DNA from: Daedaleopsis sinensis
Taxonomy: Eukaryota; Basidiomycota; Agaricomycetes; Polyporales; Polyporaceae
Direction: 5' to 3'
Assembly (NCBI GenBank): GCA_033807695.1
Contig: CM066308.1
Coordinates: 1,736,001-1,800,000 of the forward strand
Length of the DNA: 64,000 nt
Made by a program: the position numbers and the translations under genes. The notes under the pieces were generated by a model. That model was not told where the DNA came from. It did no database searches and worked only from the letters and a program-made list of their open reading frames with translations. Below are positions 55,501 through 64,000 of this stretch, piece by piece; within the stretch, counting starts at the first letter, position 1; the number at the start of each line of letters is the position of its first letter.

Positions 55501-56403
55501 ACGATACGATATTCTGCTAGCCCTCGCGCGAGCAATCAGTAGTTTCTCAAACTGAGTACTCTTCTGAAAAGCAGCCTTCACATCATCCGGCAAACGTTCA
55601 TGACCGTAGTATAGCCAATTTGCAAGACAGAGCTTGGGCATACGGCACTTCTCTACAAGCTCGCGGTCGCATACCCGACACAAAGTGAGCGACGCCAAAC
55701 TTTGCGTACTGCTCATCCCCATCGGATCCAGTATGGCGAGGTTGTAGAGCTCCACATCGTACGTTTGCGGCATGACGTGGTCCGGTAGAGACCTGTTCTG
55801 CAACAAACCCAAGTCAAACTCAGATGGGTGAACGGCACGACACATATCCTGAGTGGACCAACGCGCACACGCTGCACATACCTTCGAGCGGAAATTCGAC
55901 GACTTCATTCTCGACTCCCATTCTTCTATTATCTCTCGTCTGAGAGACTCGTCCGCTACCTGCATGAAGGTCCGATCGAGACCGTCCTGACCACTGGTCC
56001 AAATTTCTCGTTTTCTCTCCACTTTTTGCGCCGACCGAACCTTCTGAATGGGTGCGAATCGAAAAACGACTGTAGGGCAACTCCTCGTGCAGACGTGCTC
56101 CCGTAGCTTGTCCCTCAGGGTAGACCACCCGTCACGGGCAACAACCGCTATTTCGTGGGCGTGCGCGATCTCCCGGAGATCCCCTGCGTGCCACATACTG
56201 TAAGAGCAAAATATTTGTGTCAGCGAACAGTTCACAAGAACGTCCCCGCTATCTAGGCGCATCCTAGACAGCGGTTCAGGATTGGATAGCATGATGGGGT
56301 TGGCGAACCGGTGCGTGAAGTCGAGCTCGAGCTCATCCCCATCGCACAGTTCCAGTGTCAAGCACCCTTCACGGGGGACACCAACACGACCTGATGTGTG
56401 CAC
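52531..56403 (-). pseudogene. Helitron RepHel gene, N-terminal Rep half
   Basis: 1,291 open codons leading into the retrotransposon insertion point. Order: N-terminal region with two Cys/His patches, including CTRSC (about 103) and CAACARW; a DUF6570-like block CRVCDRELVEKCRMPKLCLANWL in two pieces near residue 240-265; the Helitron Rep domain with AFFVTLNPSDIHHPLVRLLAG (about 680-700), HUH nickase motif GTLHCHMLIW (about 757) and the two-tyrosine site YYVTDYITK (about 950); then an acidic, Asn/Ser-rich linker. The HUH histidines and both tyrosines needed for DNA nicking are present. Start is uncertain: the frame opens at a GTG at 56403 and an upstream exon is possible (cag acceptors nearby). 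The reading frame itself has no stops up to the LTR. Confidence 0.9.
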
Positions 56404-57065
56404 TGTTAGCCGGCTCTATCGGCATCCATCAATGCACAGCAACACGTACCACATGCAGGATGGTCTGTCTCGTAGCGAACCGCTGTAAGTGTCTTCCAGA
56501 CATCTACGACGACCAACGTCAGTGCACCCGTTGAAAATGTTCTCGATAAGTAGACATACCTTCAGAGGTTTCGCTTATGCATTCTATGCACTCGGAGAAA
56601 GCGGCGTGTACAGTCGACACATGGTCTGAGAAGCTCGTCAGGACTTGAAGGACAACTTTCAAGAACTACTAACCTGAGTGGCCACCTTCTCCGCTGTAAC
56701 GCTGTCTGAGCAACGACACGTCTGTCGCAAATTCAAGTATCGTGTCGCGTTGTGATACTTGCATGGTGCTTCGTTCAGGTACATGAACCTGGAACTCCCT
56801 GTACAGCTCTACACAGAACTTATACTAAATACCGTGTGGGTTCATCACCATTACCGCTGTATTGTGACAATAGTCAGGGTCGATCGGTAAGCAGACTCGG
56901 ATTTGTGGATAAGGCATTGCTCGATTACACTGACTTCGTAAGCCACCGGTCTATTTGCGACGCACGGTGATTATGCAGTGTTCCGGGAGATACGGAGTTC
57001 GATCGTGCTAATCGACGATGACAACCCTGAGTTACGCAGCATTCATTTCAGATCGGAATATATCG
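56404..57065. other. Interval holding the Helitron 5' end and RNR promoter
   Basis: The Helitron's 5' (TC) terminus must fall here, but a two-base signal cannot be placed by eye. No gene supported. Confidence 0.4.
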
Positions 57066-57074
57066 TTTTATAAG
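57066..57074 (+). promoter_or_regulatory. TATA box of the RNR small-subunit gene
   Basis: ttttataag about 60 bp before ATG 57131. Confidence 0.5.
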
Positions 57075-57130
57075 GACAGAGCTTACGGTTGCACTCGTCC
57101 CTCGTGTCGTTCCCTTCAGCTCAGTCCATC

Positions 57131-58331
57131 ATGTTTAGTCCCAGCGAAAACCTACCCTTGGCCAATATCGCACAGGGCAACAGAGGCCGATACGTGCTGT
57201 TCCCCATTCAGTACCCAGCAGTAAGTGTTGAAACAGTGGGTTTGATGGTTCTGCTCTGATGAGTTTATTAGCTCTGGAATGCGTACAAGACTTCACAGTC
57301 CTCGTTCTGGACTGCGGATGAGATACTTCTCGAACAAGATACCGAGCACTGGCGTCGCTCGTTGCTTCCACAGGAACGCGAGTTTCTCTCCGTGATTCTG
57401 GCTTTTTTCGCTGCGTCAGACGGCATCGTAGCGGAAAACTTGGCGCTGCGGTTCATGCAAGAGTTGCCCATACCGGAGGTGAACTGTTTCTACGGCTTTC
57501 AAATTATGATGTGAGTCAATATCGACTCAGGCTGCGGTGTTTGTCACGACTTACTGGTTCACAGGGAGAATGTGCATGCCGAGGTGTACAGCAAGTTCAT
57601 TCAGGAACTCATTGAAGACGGCGCAACACAAGCGCTGTTATTCGATGCGGTTGAAAGCATGCCTGCTGTCAAGGCGAAAGCAGACTGGTGCCTTCAGTGG
57701 ACTGCTGCCACCGACGTACCTTTGGCTCAGCGCGTGGTCGCGTTCGCGATTGTCGAGGGCGTCTTCTTCTCCTCGTCGTTCGCCGCGATGTTCTGGCTCC
57801 GTAGTCGGAACCTGATGCCGGGTCTGACTTTTGCGAACGAGCTGATCTCCCGGGATGAGGGGCAGCACACCGACTTTGCTTGTCTGCTGTACCACCACCT
57901 GGACTCTCCTGTGGAACAAGAAGTGGTCAGCGACATGATGAAAGAAGCGGTTAGGCTTGAGAAGATTTTCTTTCATTGTACGTGCCGATGCCGGGAGCGG
58001 ATGTTACTGAAACTGATGACTTTCCAGCTGCTCTTCCCGAGCCTCTCGTCGGTATGAACGCCGCGCTGATGCACGATTATGTTGAATACGAATACGTCGG
58101 AGACTTCCTGCTTGCCCGTCTTGGTTTTCCCGTCGTATTCGGGAAGGAAAATCCGGTACGCACCGTTTAATTCATCAAACAGGTCTTCACTGAATAAACG
58201 TGCAGTTCCCTTTCATGGAACAGTACTCTATTGATTCGAAGGCCAACTTCTTTGAACGACATGTCAGCGACTACGTGGGAGCTATAGTCAAACATACTGA
58301 CTGTTCTCGGCCGACAGATGGCAGTGTCTGA
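57131..58331 (+). CDS. Ribonucleotide reductase small subunit (R2, class Ia), 5 exons
   Basis: Carries the diiron-tyrosyl radical used by R1 to make deoxyribonucleotides. Exons 57131-57220, 57272-57510, 57565-57977, 58028-58155, 58206-58331, 331 aa. All iron ligands and the radical tyrosine are in place with the spacing of mouse R2: D80 (AASDGIVAEN), E111, H114 and Y118 (ENVHAEVY), E174 (VEGVFFSSSF), E208 and H211 (SRDEGQH). Ordinary R2 proteins are near 390-400 aa. This model lacks part of the N-terminal extension. More notably, it lacks the conserved C-terminal FTLDADF-type tail that docks on R1: after NFFERHVSDYVGAIV it ends in PTDGSV. The catalytic core looks active, and the tail loss may make it a specialised paralogue. 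I could not find a downstream exon that supplies the tail. Confidence 0.9.
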
Positions 58332-60452
58332 ACCTGTTGGGTGGTGATGCAGGATTTTCACGGTGTTCAGCGGAGTCGGTGTGCTGCCCATTGTAGGAAT
58401 ATTCACGTAGTGTGCCGGTGTTGTAGTTGAGCCGTGTGATCGCAGTGTTGCTGGAGCTACGTCCCCTCACACCCCCTCAATGCTATGAATACGATGCCAG
58501 AAGCTGTCAACCTGAAATCGGAAGCCCGTTCCCCCTCTGACGCACTTTGTAACTAGTGACTTACATGTCATCCGATTCGCTCGGAAACCTTGACGCCGTG
58601 GTTGTCCAGCACAACACTCCGATTTCCGCGGCCGGGCAACGAGAGTGTTCGCCGGTCGTCTCACTCTACTGCGGCCGCAGTGAGTGCGTAGTTGATTGTC
58701 TGACTCGACAATCTGGATGGACCTGTTTGAGCAACGTGCACAGCGCAGTATCGTGACAGGTGCCGACAAGGTCGGCAGACATTCCCTGTTGTCGATTGGT
58801 CATGGACATCCAAGTAATCTAGTTGCTCCGACTTACCCAGAAACATCGTGGCCGGGAAGTACATAAACCGGTTCTGGCCGCATGTAAGAACCCGTCGTCC
58901 TCCTCTGTTAGTCGCCGGTGTAGTCATACAATATGTCTTCTCGCCCCAATGGCGTCGGTTCGAGGTTCGTCCTTTGTCGTGAACGCAGTGCTATTCATGA
59001 TGGCTCATAGCTGAATAGTCATGTCTTCCCAACAAGCGAGGAACGTGCTCGGCGTTCACATGACAATGGTGTCGGTCCGAGGTTCGTCCTTTGTCGTGAA
59101 CGCAGTGCTATTCGTGATGGCTCATAGCTGAATAGTCATGTCTTTCCAACAAGCGAGGAACGTGCTCAGCGTTCACATGACAATGTCGACGGGTTGCCTG
59201 AGCAAGCAATATCCCCATCTCCGTCTAATATCCATATCGGTACATTGCATCATTTTTTGGTGATCGTCGACAGGGGAACTCCGGTGAGTGGGTTCAACAA
59301 CGTGAACACATCTCGTACTGACGTTCGATCTAGATGGTGTTTGAGATCATCATCGAGCTGTCCGAGCGAGGCGGCAGAACAGTACCTTCTGTAACGGTTC
59401 AGAGACAGACGGGACTCCCGGCAGGCGATGGAGAACGTCGTAGGATTTGGGCCTTCTTCTCTGCAGAGATACAGGAGGAGCTGTCAGAGGTGTTGAGAGT
59501 TGCGTTCGCTCGTAGGGAGACCGACACAGGAGGAAGTAGAACCACGACTGACAGAGTGGATGACGCAGTTGCCGAGGATGACAGGTAATTGTGAGCTGCA
59601 GTCGTCATGAGGTGTCGAAGAGTACAGGAGACAGAATTTCGAGCTTGCCATTCGTGTAGAAACTGGAAGTTATTCATCTATTTGTACATCAGAAGACAAT
59701 CACAATGCTCGTTTAGATATTGAGACATACCCGGCTAACCTTTTCGCAACAGTAGTGGTATCCTCCCCTACCTTCCAACGTCTCTTACACGTCGACAGTC
59801 TTGCAGTACCATGTTCACGAAGCGCTTCTTGGTTCTTTGGAAACTGTGCCTGTGCGAATGCGGAGCATGGTACAGGTACATAACCATGCATAGGTTTTCA
59901 CTGCAGGTTATGTCGTTCACGTACTGAGAGAGTCGTGTTTTCAGCGCAGTGATTGTACACCCTACGCGATATCTTGGAAGAAGTCGAATCAGTGGTCATG
60001 TATAGACTTCAAGCATGGCCCAGCGCTCCTTACGGGAAGTACACGTGTGCGGATTCTATGACGTCAACGCTCCCGAACGGAGACGCTCAGCTTCACAAGA
60101 TCGGAGCCGACCTCCGAATAAACGCCTTTATCTCTGCAACGTACGCCGACTGCCAGGATTATCCATATCCTTCAGACTTCCGTCCCGAACTAAGTACTAT
60201 CTGTGCATCTACTTTCCGGTGAGTGTTGCCCACGTGCTATGTTGCAGAGCGGCCACGATGAAAAACAACGAAAACAGGAGGCACAAACATTACCTCCTCA
60301 AAGCTGTGTCCACTTCGACTTCGACATTACAACCACTGACCGCCGGAGACTTGCTTGCTCGACGTGTCAGCGCGTGCGACGACGGGGACGGTGCAGTTAT
60401 CACGTTCGCTACGTTCAGTCATTCATGGAGCGGAAGCATGCATTACAGTGCT
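58332..60452. other. Interval between RNR and kinase genes
   Basis: Contains a 117-bp tandem duplication. A plus-strand frame (59334-59588, 84 codons, MVFEIIIELSERGG...) and another (60015-60464) have no recognisable domain. Either could be an exon, but support is too thin to call. Confidence 0.4.
58948..59181. repeat. 117-bp tandem duplication
   Basis: Two adjacent copies beginning aatgg[ct]gtcggt[tc]cgagg, differing at only about five positions. Young local duplication in non-coding sequence. Confidence 0.85.
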
Positions 60453-61725
60453 CTACAACATTGACAAAGAGAAACCGCGGCGCTCTGGATCTATGGTAAG
60501 CAATTTCTCACATAAGATGCGGATGTTGGTGTCGTCGATTACGGACTGTCCAATGACGGTCATATGTGAAGCTATGAGGGCGGATAGTCCAAACGTCACT
60601 CACCCTAAGTTCTTTAAGATCCTGAATTGCTCGGTGCTCCACTGCGTCTCTCACCGTTGTTCGTGGAAACCGGACGCTATACGAATGTTCTCCGTTGTAG
60701 TGGATAAAGGGCTTGAATCGCTGACCGGTCTTCTTTATCATGCTGCACGGCAAAGGTCCCAGCACCTTCTGCAATGCAGCAAGACGTCTCTCCGGTCTCG
60801 TAGTGAAAGGAAAGAGAGGTCTGCCAATGACAATCTCCGATACCACGCAACCCACGGCAAACCAGTCAACAGCAGAGGTCCATCGGAGACCTGTGTACTG
60901 GTAAGCATTGTCGCTGTGGTGTAATGATACCGATGAATCATCATCTCACCCATGGTCACTTCAGGAGCCCTGTATCTTGAAGTTCCGATCATCCCGTATC
61001 CGCATTCCTTGCCTGCCAACGCATCGGAGAAGTCTATCAAGTATATCACCGTACTCTTTAGCTGTGCTACCGCAATGAGCACGAACCGTAAAGCATGAAA
61101 TCCGGGAATCCTCGTACCATGGTTGCGTGGTCACGTCCCGGAGACTTGCATTCGAACGTCTCTCCACTACGTAGCAGGATGTTGTCGGGCTTCAGGTCAG
61201 TATGGACTATCGCCAATTCATGAAGGACTGCATGACATTTAATCGACAGCACGCGATCAGAACACAGTCACTTACATTCCACCGCGTGGCCGAGCTGAGT
61301 CACCATATGTGTTGTTTGTTCTTTTGGTAACGGCCAGACACCAGGCGTTGCTAATATGTTCGTTAGGGACGGACCGAGTAAAGGGAAGACAATATATGGA
61401 CGAGGTGAATGCCTTTCTTCCTGGATAATGTGCAGGAATGAAGCAATCGGGTTCCTGATGAATGATAGACATTGTGAGTTCGTTTTCAGTACTTTTCCCT
61501 GTCGATTGGTACTTACTTGCACTTCAGCTGCTTCCCGATCTTTGACCCGATCTTCCGATACATGTTGGACTCGTTAAGCATTGACAGACCATCCTCGTCC
61601 ACCGGGAGGTACTCCTTCATTGCGAAGACAGACCCTCCGGAGCACCGGCGAACGCGATATACAACGGCGTACCGGCCCTGCCCTGCGACACCGAGTCGAG
61701 TGACTTGTAGACAACATCAGCGTAG
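60453..61725 (-). CDS. CLK/SRPK-like protein kinase, start uncertain
   Basis: Minus-strand gene of at least six exons. Splices read by eye join KIGKQLKCK to NPIASFLHI (donor gtaagt), AVE to FLHELAIVHTDLKPDNILL (gtaagt), then to STVIYLIDFSDA (weak donor gttacg), EVTM to GLRWTSAVDWFAVGC (gtgaga), and KELR to SVIDDTNIRIL (gtgagt). Order: GRYAVVYRVRRCSGGS (divergent glycine loop), AMKEY (beta-3 Lys), HTDLKPDN (catalytic loop, SRPK/CLK form), IDFS in place of DFG, GTSRYRAPE, AVDWFAVGC, ERRLAALQKVLGPLP (position of the LAMMER helix), LLTIDPERR. Ends TAG at 60453-60455. Family role is phosphorylation of SR splicing factors. The altered loop and DFS make reduced or regulated activity possible. The first exon is not resolved. 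Confidence 0.75.
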
Positions 61726-62490
61726 TTGGACGTCAAGGAATGCTTGTACTCACATTGTTCACGGCTCATCGATGCTGCCACGCTCGGCACTGAGGTGTAG
61801 GTCTTACTCTTTCCCGTCTACTTAGCGTGGTTGTCCTGTTAACATGTGTACAGCTAGATATGCAACTAGTCCACATGGAGAGTCTGTCACGACTTACCGA
61901 TCGAGTACCGGCAGTAGGTATGTCGCGAGATGACGAGTTTGGATAGATTCACTATCATAAGCATAACACAGGAAATCCATATGGGAAGGGACGTCGAACT
62001 GAATGACTGCGGCTCGCACATCCTGTCCAGATATTAGCTGTGTGTACAGCTCAGCACAGTCACTGCCGCTTTCCACAGCCGCGGACTTCCCAGATGTCGC
62101 GCTAGTTCTCGGTTGAATGTGAGTCCGATCATCTCGGGTCAGTTCGACGAGACCGTCTCTTCCCTCTCACTCGCTGCCAGATAACGAACAACCCGTTCTG
62201 TCTCGTATATTTGAACTTCATTGACAACTGGCCTACCTGAGCCACCCCACTCTGCACCATAACGCTATGGTAAATATGTCAATCCCGCATTCCTTCAGCA
62301 CCGCTTCCTGACAGACATCCGTCTACCAGTCAGGCCTGCAGGACCGTTTTCCCCTACCGCGTCGGGTCCTTGCCCACCACGCACAATCGAAAGCCACTCA
62401 TCTTGTGTAAGTGATGCTACACGTAGCCGGAGTTTTTTCCGGTCGTTCGCGGATCGACAACTGACCAGTGACTTAATCCGTCCGTCATAG
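61726..62490. other. Divergent intergenic region, kinase to F-box-like gene 3
   Basis: Should contain the kinase start and the first, short exon of the F-box-like gene. No independent gene supported. Confidence 0.35.
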
Positions 62491-63556
62491 GCGGAACGCG
62501 TACTTGGGATCCCTCGTCACCGAGGCCATGGATTTTCCGACCCTTGCCGCATGGAGGTTGACGTGTCACGCAGCTTACAAGCAGACCGTTGACCATCACT
62601 CCCGAAGAATCCGACGATTGGTGTCCAAGTTCCTTCCGGCCTCTCGCGAGTTACTGAGACTGATGAGCCTTTGCGAGGCCGTCATCGGAGGCGAGGTCGC
62701 CTTGTCATTCGTCCACCCCGAGAGTTCGGTGGAGCCGGAGGTACTGGAAATCTACATTCCCCTCGGATGGTTCGGTGTCTTCATAGATCTCATCATGCAT
62801 GGCTCTTCGTTCAACATCGACATCAACGTGCTATCCATCCAACCAGTTGACGGTCCTATGCAGCGGCGCAGAGGAGTTCGGTGCGAGGCGATACTCAAGG
62901 CCCGCACGTCGAACGGTCAACTCATCGCCCTGTACGAGTCCACCACATCCAGTGCGTGTACCCCGATCAGCCTCTCCTGGGTGACAGCCTTGGTGAATTT
63001 CGTGTCGGAGTACTCCTACGGTAGTGGGTATCCACGACTCACCACAAATCGAGAAGCGTTCTTTTCTGACCTCGGTGTCCACAACCTCCGCCCACACGAA
63101 CAGCGAACGCTGGACGCATTGGTCATGTCTGGGTATCGATTCACGGCTCCTGCACCGTTGTGGCCCCGCGACCTCTTCCCTTCTCCCCCGCCCTTCCTTC
63201 CTCCCAGGCTGGTCTCTCTTTGCGCAAGAGATGACTTCTGTTGCCCAGACCAGGGTCGATACTTCGGCGATCGAGGCTCCATCGTCGGACTGCTCGATCC
63301 CATTCGCCACGGTCGCACTTGGCTTACAGTCCGCTGTATTGCACCGTTCGCTCATATGCCCATTTGGCGGATCTGGAGCTCGCACCGATGTACGAGGGAT
63401 TGTAGCCGAACCGACAGCTTGCTCCCACCGGCTGTCATTTCTATTACCACACGTCAACCTCATGACACCTCTATCTTCCTGCCGATACATTACGAGCACG
63501 ATGATATCCCACCCATCTCGGAGCTGGATAGCATTCGACTTACCGCTGCGGTCTGA
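62491..63556 (+). CDS. F-box-like protein, RYFGD family member 3
   Basis: Main exon from acceptor gtcatag (ends 62490) to TGA 63554-63556, 355 codons including stop. The exon starts in the same codon phase as exon 2 of the paralogue at 36.7 kb, and RNAYLGSLVTEAMD aligns with that gene's F-box start, so a very short first exon is expected upstream but was not found. Without it, the first ATG is 62528. Family blocks follow in order: TLAAWRLTCHAAY, LMSLCEAVIGGEVALSF, VLEIYIPLGWFGVFIDLI, SWVTALVNFVSEYSYGSGYP, CPDQGRYFGDRGSIVGLLDP. Same inferred role as the other two members. Confidence 0.65.
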
Positions 63557-64000
63557 CACTGTAGTAGATCTTTACGGCGATCATTGTTGACTTTCTGATA
63601 GGCTAGATGCGTGGGTACGGATCTCGCTGCGCATGTAGGCTCTAATATTTACGTCCGCTCGGGATTGTGACGTCTGCTTCGATGCACAGTAGATCTGGTG
63701 TATTTAATCCAGTGAGTCACGGAGTACTACATGGTATGAATGACAACCTTATATCCCCGCAGAAGCTACGGACTGCTCATTTTAAGTTCATCCGATATCA
63801 GCGGAGTCGTCGTTCAGTCGAACAGGTACGTACGTCAGCAACTTTGTCACCCTATTACACTTCCGTGTCAATCTCCTTCAGCAAGGTCCGCTGTCACTCG
63901 AGCACTGCACGGTGAGTTATAGGAAGAATCGTTGACATGTATATTGCTGCAGTAGTGGTGGGCGATTCACCCGTACGGTATTTCCATCGCGGCTGAACCG
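63557..64000. other. Right-edge non-coding interval
   Basis: No supported feature. An 82-codon plus-strand frame here has no recognisable content. Confidence 0.4.

Larger units (their letters stand above)
37646..56403 (-). mobile_element. Helitron (RepHel type), interrupted by an LTR retrotransposon
   Basis: Rolling-circle transposon oriented leftward. Its single large gene is split: the Rep half is at 56403-52531 and the helicase half at 39832-37646, with a 12.7 kb retrotransposon between. Coordinates given are those of the coding halves. The true ends lie outside them, the right one before the RNR gene at 57.1 kb. Removing the retroelement with one copy of its acgt duplication gives one continuous frame of about 2,000 codons, a normal RepHel size. 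Dead as it stands for making RepHel in one piece, but intact enough to have been active recently. Confidence 0.88.

Noticed and set aside
59334..60464. Plus-strand frames between the RNR and kinase genes
   Set aside because: Some GT-AG pairs can link them but the products match no known domain and the last part overlaps the kinase 3' end.
1..64000. CRISPR arrays, operons, bacterial ribosome-binding sites
   Set aside because: None seen. Intron-rich genes, TATA boxes and eukaryotic transposons show a fungal nuclear sequence.

Overview
The window is nuclear DNA of a filamentous basidiomycete, most likely a wood-decay Agaricomycete. Host genes are broken by many 49-70 nt GT-AG introns, some exons are only 11-17 nt, and the families present (multi-copy P450, JEN-type MFS, F-box-like expansions, RepHel Helitron, Ty3/gypsy element) fit that group. 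No prokaryotic, organellar or CRISPR signal was seen.

Layout. 1-0.8 kb: 3' end of a voltage-gated-type K+ channel. 1.5-7.5 kb: head-to-head P450 pair, one intact (499 aa model) and one decayed. 8.2-9.2 kb: unknown single-exon Cys-motif/proline-rich protein. 10.1-14.8 kb: complete 12-exon NAT10/Kre33 RNA cytidine acetyltransferase. 16.1-18.4 kb: complete 12-exon JEN1-like carboxylate transporter. 18.4-37.6 kb: gene-poor, locally AT-rich and repeat-bearing, holding two members of an unrecognised family (21.2 and 30.2 kb) and two members of an F-box-like family (32.7 and 36.7 kb). 37.6-56.4 kb: a Helitron RepHel gene split by a 12.7 kb LTR retrotransposon. 57.1-58.3 kb: ribonucleotide reductase small subunit. 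60.5-61.7 kb: CLK/SRPK-like kinase. 62.5-63.6 kb: third F-box-like paralogue.

The most unusual object is the retrotransposon (39,837-52,530). Its two 907-bp LTRs look identical by eye, it has a 4-bp target duplication, and it encodes gag-protease and pol in the sense direction. Between pol and the 3' LTR lies a cassette of about 4.2 kb holding three antisense genes. Each has canonical introns whose removal gives a continuous frame, and two have good TATA boxes. An identical 14-nt polypurine tract lies on both sides of the cassette. This suggests the cassette was added next to the ancestral 3' LTR. Antisense introns survive retrotransposition because the sense genomic RNA cannot splice them.

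The retroelement went into a Helitron helicase gene whose frame is continuous once the element and one target copy are removed, so the Helitron had an open RepHel gene when it was hit. All exon models come from reading splice sites and frames by eye. Start codons are least certain for the Helitron Rep gene, gag, the kinase and the third F-box-like gene.
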